Shown piece by piece: positions 1 through 11,220 of a DNA stretch of 64,000 bases. The position numbers were made by a program, and so were the translations under genes. Position 1 is the first letter of the stretch. Every line of letters starts with the position of its first letter. Source of the stretch: Ophiobolus disseminans (Eukaryota; Ascomycota; Dothideomycetes; Pleosporales; Phaeosphaeriaceae). Location: positions 186,001 through 250,000 of the forward strand of contig MU006244.1 in NCBI GenBank assembly GCA_010093685.1. The letters are read 5' to 3'. Under the pieces are notes generated by a model. That model did not search any database and was not told the origin of the DNA. It saw nothing but the letters and a program-made list of their open reading frames with translations.

Positions 1-394
1 AAGACAGGCAACCTCGGGTCGTGTTGCTCCTTCTTCAATCGCAAAGCTCCAAACACAGTTCTTCCCTCGCTGACACATGCAAGAGCACTTCGACCCTCTC
101 CGCAGAACCAACCACATGGCGGTCTCAGTGCGGTCGCGCAAACACCTCACCGTACGACGGTGACTCCACGAGCCATGACTGCCTAGCGGCTCAATCTTCC
201 TCTTTGATAGGTACATCTTGGAATGAGACACAAGACTCAATCTACGAGGTGAAGTCAGCGAGCGTAGTCACTTCTCTATTACTCTCACCACCCATCCTCA
301 TCGACCTCGTCGTCCTGAGACCCGGATTCTTCTTTGCTCTTTTGTACTGCAGTCACTCATTTGCACACGCCCACAGCACCACATTCACGAGACA
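1..394. other. 5' flank, no gene assigned
   Basis: This is the stretch before the first RapZ-C gene. An open frame runs through it and on into the downstream gene in a different frame, but it has low-complexity serine/threonine-rich translation and no recognisable domain. It is probably promoter and 5' leader. CT-rich tracts occur just before position 395. Confidence 0.4.
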
Positions 395-1424
395 ATGTTC
401 CACCATCCCAACTGCCCTTTCTACCGCCAGCCCCAACAATGCCAGCAATGCATCTTCGCAGGCCAACTCATGCAGCCGCTTCAACAACACAATAATGCTG
501 TGTTCACATACACACCTCTCCAACCCTCACACTCAACACAATTCTCCCCTCCACCATACTACCCCATCGACCCCACCCGCCTCCTCCAGCAAGGCTTCTC
601 CCGCGTCGTAGACCGCATCGACCAATTCGCAGACCACCGCGTACACTTCGACCCGCCCCACCGCACCGGCAAGCGCAACGCCTTCCTCTGCGCAGACGGT
701 ACATACGATAATGTCGTCCACGAGCGCTCCCGCACAAATCGCCACTCACTGCCCTCACCGCCAGCGGGCGTCGTCATTCAAACACTCCCGCCGCAACCCG
801 TCCTGCGCTCCATCATGCGCCCCGTCGCAAAGGTCATCCGAGACTTACCTTCGCATGACCTCAGGCCCGTACAGCCGACGATATACATCATGACGTTTGC
901 GGCGGACACGGTGCCGAATCGGAGCAGGAATGTGGAGAAATTGCTTGGGGGGCAGATTCCGAAGCGTATGTACTTCACCTTCCCATGTACACTACACCGG
1001 TCCATATTCAGACACAACAGCATACTAACACCACAACAACACAGGTTCTCCCCCAATCCCCCACCTCTACACAATCGACGCCCGCCCCTTCACCCCTCCC
1101 CCACCCCGCATCTGCGAGCGCTATTCGGGCATTAGCCCCGTGGTTCAAGACATCGTCATGCAAGACCCCGCCGCGCGCAAAGCAGTTAACAACGCCGTGG
1201 CCGAGCTGCTCGCGTTCGGGCTATCGGAGCGGAGCAAGGCGGGCGGCAGGAAAGAAGTCAGCATGAGCGTGTGCTGCCATATGGGTACGCATCGGAGCGT
1301 CGCGATAGGGGAGAGGATTGCGCAGGGCGTGAAGGCCGAGGTGGGCAGGTTGGAAGTGCGGGAGGGGGTGAAGGTTGTGGTGAGGCATGTGCATCGGATC
1401 AAGGGGCGGGGGGATCCTTTTTGA
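395..1424 (+). CDS. RapZ C-terminal-domain protein, copy 1
   Basis: Two exons, 395-965 and 1045-1424 (phase 1, 316 aa). The 79-nt intron has a GTATGT donor, a TACTAAC branch site and a CAG acceptor. The C-terminal ~130 residues resemble the RapZ C-terminal domain: a YTIDARPF segment, then YSGISPVVQDIVMQDP, then the hallmark CCHMGTHRSVAIGERIA and a basic VRHVHRIKGRGD tail. The N-terminal ~170 residues are Pro/Gln/His-rich with a cysteine group (CPFY...CQQC) and look disordered. The P-loop ATPase half of bacterial RapZ is absent. In E. coli this domain binds small RNA and glucosamine-6-phosphate; nothing here shows that activity, so the fungal role is unknown. A shorter paralog lies at 6174-6724, on the other side of OST1 and PsuGK. 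Confidence 0.8.
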
Positions 1425-1668
1425 GGGGCTGTGGGAGGTTGTTAGATGGAGTTGTGGGTGGGTTGCTTTTGGATGGGATACACGGGATGCGACGGATAAC
1501 TGGAGCAGATGATACCCTATTTGACTTTGAACTCGACATGAAAATTGAAAAATCCTTGATATTGTTCTACATGGAAAAAGCGCACGGAAACCCACCCTGA
1601 CTCCGACGCGACTTTTTAAGGGAAAGCAAGCAATTGTTTCGCACCTCGCTGTATACACGCTTCTTCCT

Positions 1669-3205
1669 TTACGCCTTCTTGGACTTGCCAATGCTGGTAT
1701 CGATGCTGCCCAATACCCAGATGCTCGCGAAAAGAGCAAACATCCCCAGTGTGATGACGACTGGCTTCCTGTATCCTGCAGTCCACGGGTAGTCGTATGT
1801 AACAATCAGGTCGCGATCTCTGAACTCGTCGACGAGGTTGATAGCAGTCAGGCTAAGCGTCGTGCGTCCAAGAGTATCCATGAAAGTCTTGTGGAGGCTG
1901 GTCGAGTTTTCTACGATCGGGACGGTGGTCGAGAACTTGACGTTCGTCGCGCCCTCGGGCAGGATAACGCGGAGGTTGACGCGGCCGTATGAGATGCCTT
2001 CGCCGGCGCGGGGACCCTCGAGGAAGGGGACTTTGAGCGCATAGGTCTCGCCAGCCGAGAGCTTGCGCAGGTAGCTCGAGAGGTCTGCGTTCCAGCCCAC
2101 ACGGAAGCTGTACTTCCATGTTCCGAAGACGGGGTACCGGGGCTTTAGCTCAAGCAGCGCCTCCCTCTTGCCCGGGCGGAACTTCGAAGTCGAAACGTTG
2201 CCGATGTCGTCGGTGAAGTATGGGTCCACGGCACCAGGGTGCAGGGGGAGGTTGAGACCCTTCAGAGCGAACGTGGGAGGGTTCATGTATGACTGCTTCT
2301 GCCACTCGACACGCGAGAAGTGGTTCTTGAGTCCGGCACCCTGGTTAACCAGCCAGTATCGCTCCTCAGACGCGAGGTTGCCGCCCCAGTGGGAGACCTC
2401 CATGTCGCGCTCCAGCAGTGTCGCATGCGTGACGGGCTTGGTGAACTCGTAGCGCACGCTCACAGGCTGCAATGCGCCAGCTGGCACGTTGTTGTAAAGA
2501 CCATACGTGAGGGTCGCGCCCTGCTTCTGAGGATCTGCCTTTTGCTCGTCGTTGAGCTCGGACGGCAGGGAGGTGTAGTCTGGAACATCGCTGTTGGGGA
2601 ACTTGACCTTGGTCCTCTGCTTCTCCGTAACGTACGCCGAGGATGTGTAAGCGCTGAAGGTGTACTGTAGGTACTGCTTGTCTGATTGGGCGATCTGCGC
2701 AGGGACGGGATGTAGGGAGGAGAGGACTGAGTAGGCGATGCTCAGAGTCTGCTGCGCGTTGGGCGCAAGAGGTTCTGGGAGAGTGACTTTATAGAATTCG
2801 GTCGAGCTATTGCTGTCAGCCTGATAACGCTCCAATTGACTGTATCACGTACCTCTCTGCATCGAAACCTACAACCTCGACCTTGAAGATGCCCTTCTCG
2901 GCAGCCTTCTTATCTCTTACTTCGAATCCTCCAATCTTTGATATTAAGCTCGTCTCGAATGGCAGATAGTATTCGGATTGCGGTTTCGAGTCGATGTTCT
3001 CAATTATGACATTGATGGTTTCCCTTGGGTACGCCTTGTCGAGGTTGATATTCTTGACTAGATTGTTGTTCTTGAACACTTGTGGAGGCGTGAACGTGCT
3101 CGGCAGCACTTGCTTTGATAGCAGTGGCTTAGACTGATTGAGCTCGGCGGATGCGAAGCTCGACGCCGCCGCTATGCAGCCAGCAAGGAAGCTAATTGAC
3201 CTCAT
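1669..3205 (-). CDS. OST1: Oligosaccharyltransferase subunit 1 (ribophorin I)
   Basis: Exons 3205-2853 and 2812-1669 (phase 2) give 498 aa, close to yeast Ost1 (about 476). The protein is a non-catalytic subunit of the ER complex that transfers the dolichol-linked glycan to Asn-X-Ser/Thr during translocation. It starts with a signal peptide (MRSISFLAGCIAAASSFASA). The lumenal ribophorin I body follows, with VSHWGGNLASEERYWLVNQG and PLHPGAVDPYFTDDIGNVSTS-type segments typical of the family, and one membrane segment near the C terminus (VITLGMFALFASIWVLG). The cytosolic tail is short and lysine-rich and ends KSKKA. The only intron is 40 nt, very short; the codon phase allows no other acceptor nearby. 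The gene is divergent from the PsuG-PsuK gene with 208 bp between start codons. Confidence 0.93.
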
Positions 3206-3413
3206 GTTGGGTAGCAGTTAAGTTACCCGGTCATGTGAGAGGTCGGAGATGGATATGAGGGCGAAGTCGTGGTGTTGTCACTTTGTTGCGCAGGCGCGGG
3301 CTATTGCGTCGTGTTCACATCGTCGGAGTTCTGGGGCACCTCCGTGTCTTGGCACCTGCATCGAGGCTCAAGCTTCACCCCTCCAAACCATTCGAACTCT
3401 CTCACGCGCCAAG
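3206..3413. promoter_or_regulatory. Divergent promoter OST1 / PsuG-PsuK
   Basis: The 208 bp between the two start codons must carry both upstream regions. I see no clear TATA box; short CT-rich runs precede the rightward start. Confidence 0.5.
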
Positions 3414-5986
3414 ATGATACTTCCCTCGAGAGCTGCATGTAGACCTCAGCTATTCGTTCCAAGTTCGAGACTACAATCAGCCAACGGAAGACGTCAACTG
3501 ACCAACAATGGCTTCTTTCGAGTCTCAGAAGAAGTGCGAGAAGCTCTGAATTCGAAGAAGCCCGTCGTCGCGCTGGAGACGACGATATATACTCACGGTA
3601 ACATCTCCTTAGGTCAGGTTAGGCACCTCAAAAGCTAATTGTAGACATAGGCTTCCCATATCCTGATAATGTAGCCCTTGCATCCCTCCTCGAAAGCGTA
3701 GTCCGCACAAATGGCGGAGTTCCTGCAACAATTGGTATACTAGACGGCGTAGCACGTGTTGGCATGGATCCGGAAGAGCTGATAAAATTGGCTTCTTCTG
3801 CTGGCAAGGCGACCACACTGAAGCTCTCGCGGCGTGATCTGAGCTATGTTGGAGGCTTGCGATTGACCGGCAAGCTGTTCAACGGAGGCACTACAATAGC
3901 TGGTACAATGCTGCTGGCACAACTGGCTGGTATCAAGATTTTTGGCACAGGTGGCCTTGGTGGAGTTCACCGCGGTGCCGAATCAAGCATGGACATTTCA
4001 GCAGATCTCACCGAGCTGGGCCGCACGCCGGTGACGGTCGTGTCGAGTGGCTGCAAGAGCTTCCTTGACATTCCCAGAACACTGGAGTACCTCGAAACTG
4101 AAGGAGTGGGTGTAGGCACGTTTGCAGATGGTCGTCAAGGCAGCGTAGACTTCCCGGCATTTTGGTCGAGAGACAGTGGAGTGAAGAGCCCAACGACTAT
4201 TGCGGACGAGATTGAGGCTGCTGCAATCATATGTAAGTACCTTTTGAAGTTAGTTTGTTGTCAGTATACTAATATTACTAGACGCGCAACACTCGCTACA
4301 GATCCAGTCTGGCCTTCTCTTTGCCAACCCAGTGCCTGTCGAGGCCGCTATTCCCAAGGAGGAGATGGACTTCGTCATTGCAGAAGCATTGCGACAAGCA
4401 GACGCCTCGAAAGCATCAGGCAAAGACAATACGCCATTTGTTCTCAACAAGATCAAGGAACTCACGAAAGGCAAGAGCATCCCAGCCAACAGAGCGCTCA
4501 TCGAGTCGAATGTCAAGCGAGCCTCTGTCATTGCTCGTGAACTCGCTATACTAGAGGCGAAGCAGAGTGATGCCCAAGGGTGAGCCAGCACTCTTGTCGC
4601 TCAAGTCTAGTTCTGGTGCTGATGTAAGTATGTAGTCAAACTTCTTCTTACTTCACTCCTTCGGTCTCAAATCTAGCAAATCCTGTGCAGCAACAGATGA
4701 GTGATGCTTTTCTGTCTACTTCTCAGTCTTCCTCGGCGCCTGATACTCCTGCTTCGTCTATTGTAGAGCCTAGAGTAGGCGCGGAGGTAGTGGTCGCTGG
4801 TGCTCTTGCGGTCGACTTCTCTTGCGACTACGCTCCATTCGCCAAAAGCGCAGATCATATCGAACCGCTACCACACACATCAAACCCCGCCGTCATCAAC
4901 CAGAGCCTTGGTGGTGTTGCTCACAACATCGCCAAAGCTGCCCATCTGCTCGGTGCTAGAGTTCAGCTCCATAGTGCAGTTGGTGATGACTTCAGCGGCA
5001 ACGCAGCGCTCAGCCAGCTTCAAGGTGAAGGCATGTCTACAACTGGTATTGAAGTGCTTCCTGCACCAGCTAGGACTGCTCAATATGTCGCTGTCAATAA
5101 TGTCAACAAGGACCTCACGCTCGCAATGGCAGACATGTCAATCCTCGAGACGATACCCAAAGCTACTATCAGCGAGCTTGCACTCTCCCTGTTCGAGGGA
5201 TCATCAGCCCGACCCTCCATTTTTGTCGCAGACGCGAATTGGTCGTCCGCAAATTTGCACACCTGGCTTCAAGCTGCGCGTCATCCCTCCACTACAACCA
5301 TTTTTGAACCAGTCTCCACTGCAAAAGCAACTCGCATCTTTCCACCCGCGTCCTCCTCGTCTAAACCTACCATCAACGTCTTTCCCCGTCCGCTTGCTGA
5401 CATCATTACACCAAACACCTACGAGCTCAGCGCACTTCACGACTTCGCACATCAAGCATCGCACTTTGAGCACGCCGATTGGTTTCCAGTTATAGATGCT
5501 CTCGGTATACCGCCGACCGGTCTCCGTGTTCCACTTGCAATCACAACAACATCGGAAATCGTCGATCAAGGTATTCCACAGCAAGCTATCAAGCTTCTTC
5601 CGTTCTTTCCCACTATTGCGACCAAGCTCGGGCCACAAGGCGTGCTTATGGTAAAGTTACTGGAGGCAGATGCGCCAGAGCTACACGACGATGCTGAACG
5701 GCAGTATGTTCTGGCAAGAAACATGGGTGGACACAAGAAAATAGGCGGTCTATATGTGCGCCTCTTCCCTCCAGAGCGGATCCTCTCACCAGAGGAGGTA
5801 GTTAGTGTAAACGGTATCGGCGATACGTTCTGCGGAGCTCTTGCTGTAGGCCTCATGGGCGGCGCAAGAGTGCAACATGTCATTGACTTTGCGCAAAGGG
5901 CGGCTAGTCTGAGCTTGAAGAGTAAGGAAAGCGTAAGTCCGGAGCTAAGAACATTGAAGGAAGAGGTTGTGAAGCTACGAAGGTGA
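3414..5986 (+). CDS. Bifunctional pseudouridine-5'-phosphate glycosidase / pseudouridine kinase
   Basis: Four exons, 3414-3597, 3651-4232, 4282-4579 and 4636-5986, give 804 aa; all phases close. The N-terminal half (residues ~35-355) is a PsuG-type glycosidase: VVALETTIYTHG, FPYPDN, GGTTIAGTMLLA, GTGGLGGVHRG, SSGCKSFLDIPRTLEYLET and LLFANPVPVEAAIP. The C-terminal half is a PfkB-family carbohydrate kinase with GGVAHNIAKAAHLLGA, an NTYEL segment and the catalytic NGIGDTFCGAL motif. The kinase would phosphorylate pseudouridine and the glycosidase would split the product into uracil and ribose-5-phosphate. Such fusions are known in fungi (the S. pombe protein is annotated as a pseudouridine-metabolizing bifunctional protein). 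Intron 3 lies exactly in the inter-domain linker; only acceptor 4635 keeps the frame open. The first ~25 residues are basic and could be a mitochondrial presequence, which is uncertain. Confidence 0.9.
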
Positions 5987-6173
5987 TGGCTTCACAAAAT
6001 CCGGACGTAAACGCTCAAAATAGCCACACCTCATACTTCACGTATAGAGGACACTTCCCTTGTCAACTCCCTGTCCCTGTCCTCACAGTCACCGGTTTTC
6101 TCTTTCGATACAAGCACCAACACCTCTCTTCATACTTCCTATCACATCATCCATACTATCCTAGCCATCCATT

Positions 6174-6724
6174 ATGTTACTCATCATAAATCGCCACATC
6201 TCTCCAACAGCTATGTTAACAGTCTACATAACATCCTACTCTACCGACAGACTCGAAAATAACCCCACCGCCCAAGAGCACTTCCGCTCTGTTCTCCCCC
6301 CAATACGAGCACTCCTCACACTGCACTGTCTGCACTGGGACCCTCCCTCACATGCCATATGTAGATTGTACACGGGCGTAAGCGCACCGGTTCAAAACGT
6401 TATTTTGGGGAATCGCACGGCCTTGGGAGAAATGTATGTACCTTTTTTTGGCGCTGTATCTCTACCCCTCTACCGTCGCCGTCGTTGCAAATCCAGCCAG
6501 TGTCTTCGCTAACCACATCTCACAGCACCCAAGCTCTACACCTCACCCTCGCACATTTATATGCTGGTCACCGCACAGCTAGCATACAAACTACATGCAA
6601 CGCTGGCACGCATCGCAGCGTGGCTGCGGCTGAGATTCTAGCACAAGAGTTGAGGAGGAATGGTGTGCGTGATGTTAGGGTGGTGCATGCGCATCGAAGG
6701 AAGAGGAGGGGGGATGGGAGGTAG
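6174..6724 (+). CDS. RapZ C-terminal-domain protein, copy 2
   Basis: Exons 6174-6433 and 6526-6724 (phase 2) give 152 aa, or 139 aa if the in-frame ATG at 6213 is used. The product is almost only the RapZ C-terminal domain: VYITSYS strand, CRLYTGVSAPVQNVILGN (aligning with YSGISPVVQDIVMQDP of copy 1), then CNAGTHRSVAAAEILAQEL and VHAHRRKRRGD. Copy 1 ends similarly with HVHRIKGRGD. The intron has a GTATGT donor and a CTAAC branch and lies at a different position from that of copy 1, so the duplication is old or introns were gained or lost afterwards. No N-terminal extension and no P-loop are present. The gene follows PsuG-PsuK by 187 bp on the same strand. Function unknown. Confidence 0.7.
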
Positions 6725-6835
6725 GGGTTGTGGGAGGGAGTGGGAGTGGGAGCAGGACTGGGGCTGGGTAAGAAGGTTGGAGAAGGGGGGTGTGAGAAGT
6801 AGGGTTGGAATGGTACATGTGTTGAACCGTGGTTC
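6655..6835 (+). repeat. G-rich tract
   Basis: The 3' end of RapZ-C copy 2 and the following ~110 bp carry many runs of three to seven G on the plus strand (GGGGGG, GGGAGGG, GGGGCTGGG, GGGGGG). It could form G-quadruplexes in the transcript 3' end. The effect is not known. Confidence 0.5.
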
Positions 6836-7090
6836 GGATCTCTGAGTCGTCAAATGCTTTTCTCGTCCTCTACCTTCTTTCTCTCGTCTTACACTCCACA
6901 GTCCCCTCCAAAATGATCAGCTACCTACGCATGGCTCGAGTTTGCGAGCCTATCTTCTCGACAAGGACTGATACATCGCAGACACGATCAAAATGGGCAG
7001 CTAGATGCGTTTAATGCTCCATGACAGCAGCGCCCGCGACTTCGACAGCTCTGCCTGTCTATCTTCACGACCTCAAGTAAAGGCCTCACG

Positions 7091-10000
7091 CATATAAGTT
7101 CCAGAAACACTTCATCGAAGCCGCACCTGTTCTACTGTCAACTAAATAGTCGACCATAAGCTGATGACTTCGTCTAGCGCCGGCCTCTTCAATCCAGCTC
7201 TGCCGTCCCTCGTGCTCATGGACAAGCCGGACACAAAATCAGCCTCGAGCAAACTTTCTTCAGACCAACTTCAAACTCTGATGTGCGAGAAAAACTAGGG
7301 CTCTTTTACGCGTGGTGGGGCTTAGATACATTTTCATTGCGGCTTTGGATCTATCGCTTGTTGATATTCCCAAGCTGTACGAGCAAGCTTCGCTTCTCTC
7401 CACCATAGTGGCGCACGCGAACACGATCAACATTCCCGAGGTCTCGTCGGGCTGCTTGGGCTCGGTTCGCAACATCGCCATAACCTTTTGGGCACTCGCA
7501 AGCTCCGCTACTACCTAGGTATTCCACCGGATCACGCACTCGGACACGCACTTTCCTCAAGACGTTTGGACTTGCTGACGACGTTAATTCTCGAGACATT
7601 CTCGAGAGCAGAGCAGAAGCAAGCTATGTCTTTGCACTGAGCAGGTAACTACTTCTCGTAAGAAGGCACGATGGCCAACACTGATGTTTGCCTTCCTGGC
7701 GAATTTTCGAAGGAATATATTACAAGGCTCATGGGCACTGGGAGCTACCACCGATGACGACCAATCGGTTCCATGGTTCCTTGTTTGCAGAAATACGGTT
7801 CGCCACTATGTCATTTTTTTTTTCCTGTCGTATAAATACCACTTCACTCAGGGGCTTCTTCTTCTCCTTCATCTCACACCACGATCTTCCGTCATTCAAA
7901 AAGAAATCTTCAAGTATCATGTCTGTGTCCTGCGGAACTCCGAAATTTACAAGTCAATGTCGTATGTCTTTCTGGACTTTTTCTTTATGACTCTGATCAT
8001 CGAAATGGACGCCGTCAGAGCCGATGTTCGAGTAAAAGCACGACAGACTCATATTATGTGTTGTGGTCGGTGACTCTGCGGTCTTCCCCTAGAAAACGCG
8101 CATCAAGCAAGTCCATGGTCGGAAAGGGTCTGCGACAAGATCGTGGTTGACCGGCGAATATGGTCTCAAAGCGATGCGGTGCATCTTGGATGTGCCGCTT
8201 CATGGGCCCTCCCTCCTGAAGACACTGGGTGATCGGATCATGTCAAGAAGCGAGATTGATTCGACAACATGCCGCTATGGTCACCTATGATTGACAACTC
8301 CAAACGAAGAGCGCGAATTGCTTTGGAGTGATTGGTCCTTTTGAGCTATATTGCTCACTCCAAGCCTTCTGTCGTCGCGTCGTGTATCTGTGCGTAACGC
8401 AAAAAAAGACATTTCCGTAGCATGCTTGCGGCTGCGACAATTCCACATCACCGTCACTCATGAGTTTGTGTGAGTTCCAAGAGACTCGATTGAAGAATGG
8501 ATGGTTGGCCACGAACAAAGTACGACGAAAATATCTACGATCGTGTCGACCAAGTTTTCCCACGGCTACGCAAACCTCGAATTTCAAATAAGCACTACGA
8601 GCTTCTAACGTTTTTCTCTGCCTCCATCTCTTCTGGAGCGCGAAACTAACTATTCGCTGCGTTATAAAGCCATTCTTCCCAGTTGCACATCCTACTACAT
8701 TCTTTCCTCAACACCGCGATCCAAACACTTCCTCTACAGACCTATGAACAGATCTAGCACAATGCGGATGTATGTTTTGCGGAGTGCATTTTTACGTCAA
8801 AAGGAGGACGCCGAGTGGCTATGTCTCAAACCTGAGACGGTGAAAGAACCATAAAATTTCGAAGGTGTTTCTGAACCAATGCAAAACTTGGAAGAGGTCA
8901 AGATCATGTTGGACTAAAAAATGCAAAGCCGACCAACCTATGTGAACTGAGAGTTTTTGGCAATGCGATACTTGACGCCTAAGCGCACAGATGCTATCGC
9001 TATGGAACTATTGTTCCATACAAAACTTTAGATCAGCCCGACGATGGGTTGCGCGGCGCTGGCTTCGAGAACATGTGGAAATGAGACTATATATGCGCTT
9101 TTGCGAAATACGAGTCGTCTAGATATTATGAGCTGAGTCGCGTTCTTCAAAATTCTTGAACTTGGCAGCGAATGGGCATTGTTTGGGACTGAGCTTGGGT
9201 ATAAAACTTACCGATTCTCTTGCTATCTCCGTCTATTATCATCATACTATGTGATCAACAAAAGGCTGCGGAGGAAAGCGATATCGGGAAACATAAAACG
9301 AGACGATATATGCTTGTGTGTGCCCTTGTGTTCAGCTTTTGGGCTCTCTTGATAGGATCGAAACACGTTTGGTCTTCGCGCATGAGCCGACTGAATGAAT
9401 ATACACTCGATGTCTCCCGCCTAGTTTTCTTTTTCTCCATACTCTTTACTCTTCTGAATAAAAGCACTACTGTTGAGGCAATGAGTGTGTCAAAAGCAAA
9501 AATGGACAACACCAATGACTCTGCGCTCCTTTCCTCTGTCCAGCGCCAGAATCCTGGTTCCGGCGATTGGACCCGTCAAATCGCATGTGCATCAAAAACT
9601 ATGGCTTCCACTACATCAAACGTACGCCATCTGCAGTCTATGTTGTCTGCGAGGTAAACCGAGTGCATATAAAGTCTTCTCAATCCTCTCCTCTCTCGGA
9701 GTCTTCAGCGCCCCTTCCCTCTCTGATGAAAATGAAAAAGGCACTTGGCTATGATCCGCGCTGCTTGTTCTTTCCTCTCCTCAAAATCGGAATCATCAAA
9801 ATGTATGCGCCAAAAGAAGCTGCATTCCATGTGGATGAGTTCTACCTCGGCTTCTTTCCGGTGGAAATCAGTACGCCAGCGACGAATGTCCCAAAACGGA
9901 GAAATGGAACCTTGATGGGGTCTGCTTCTGTCGTCGGTGTCTGGTCGAATGAGTGCTATCGGCGGTTTATGGACGAAGAAAAGAGTGTGGCAACAAGACT

Positions 10001-11220
10001 CTGAACGACGATAAAACAATACCTGGACAGTCTGATGGAGTACGGAAGGAACTGGGCGTGTATAAAAAGCCTTGCCAGTTCTTCAAGTCTTCGACTCTAT
10101 ACACACTTCAATAAATTCCTTCTCTACTAAGATCAAGAGGTCCAGCTTATGTTCGAAAGCAGTGAATGAGCCTTCCGATGACTTCTGCCTCTTTTCCGTC
10201 GCATTAAAACTCCCCAGAAGCGAAATGATGGTGCAGCAAAGAGGTCCTACGCAACTTCACATGAGCTTGTCCGCATATGACTCGCAGAACGAGGTGAGAG
10301 GGTATAAACCCTCTTTTCTACTGCTCTCGTCTCCTCCTCATCAATCCGCCTGTCTTGTCATAAAACTCACGGAAATGGATTGTATGTCTAAAGTCTAGGA
10401 ACAGACTGATGATGTCCTTTGCTCTTCCTTCCGCCCTCGGAACAAGAAAGCGAATCGCTATATGGTAATGGTCCCAAGGTCGACGCTTATCGAAAGGAAC
10501 GTACCGAAGTTCAATGACTGTTGTTGGAATATATGCCTGCTTTCTTTACTACAAAAGTTTGCCATCGCGACAAATATTTCTGCTCTAGAACAACAAAGGA
10601 GGCATAGTGATGATCGTCTGCTTGGAGTGAGAGGGAATAAATATCACTGTCTTTCTAGTCTCTTCTTCTCATCACCAATTCTTCTCTTTTCCTGCCTCAA
10701 AATCCATTGGATGCAGCGTCATGTCCAAAAGGCTTGAACGCGCACCTACCATGTCCTCTGCTCTTCCTCCCGCCCACGGACTCAAAACTTTTTCCCACGT
10801 TTCGATGACAGGCTCGGACCAAAGGACTCTGCCCAAGATGTCATGACCCTTGCTGAGCCACAGTGCTGATATCTCGACTCAAAGATTCGCTACACAGACT
10901 ATCATGTCTGCTCAGAAACACCATACGCCATACGCCAGAGAACAATGGCCATCTGCCCGGAGTGAGGAGTATGAATATCACTATCTTCCTCCCTTCTGTA
11001 CTTCCTTTTTATCAGTCCTTCTCTTGCCACGCACTAAAGGTAGACAGCAGCCAGAATCATGTGTTCCTCAAAACAGAAAGTGAGCGGCCGATGACTTCGC
11101 CCTTCGCTCTTCGCGCACCAAACCGTATGTCGCCACACCTAATGGTCCCAAGACCTTCGCACCTCAAAACTCACTCCACTCCTTCTATGGTCCTCGTCGA
11201 AGCTATAAGAACATGGTTAA
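7091..11220 (+). repeat. Degenerate array of TATA-bearing repeat units
   Basis: TATA-like boxes, all on the plus strand, occur near 7093, 7831, 8663, 9200, 9668, 10061, 10303, 10636, 10970 and perhaps 11204. Most are followed by a CT-rich leader of about 60-100 bp and then a block resembling ATG(A/T)C(T/C)TCTGCTCTTCC (near 7164, 10178, 10409, 10749, 11091; related at 9512 and 11653). The three rightmost full units are the clearest: their boxes are 333 and 334 bp apart, two share the motif GTGAGAGGG before the box (the third has GTGAGGAG), and units near 10465 and 11142 both carry TGGTCCCAAG. The units have diverged and none keeps a conserved long ORF. They may be remnants of a tandemly amplified small gene or of its promoter. 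Confidence 0.55.
7164..7518 (+). pseudogene. Decayed or unrecognised small ORF in the array
   Basis: The first array unit has a TATA-like box at 7093 and an ORF from ATG 7164 (MTSSSAGLFNPALPS...) that stops at 7298 after 44 codons. A second frame, shifted by one, stays open across roughly 7291-7518 and encodes a helix-like stretch (RYIFIAALDLSLVDIPKLYE). The two pieces together could be one gene broken by a frameshift, or one with an intron I cannot define. No family recognised. Confidence 0.25.

Noticed and set aside
1221..1805. 194-aa minus-strand frame across the 3' ends of RapZ-C copy 1 and OST1
   Set aside because: It overlaps conserved coding sequence of both genes on either strand and its translation matches no family.
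4800..5495. 231-aa plus-strand frame within the kinase half of PsuG-PsuK
   Set aside because: It is an alternate frame of a clearly conserved PfkB domain.
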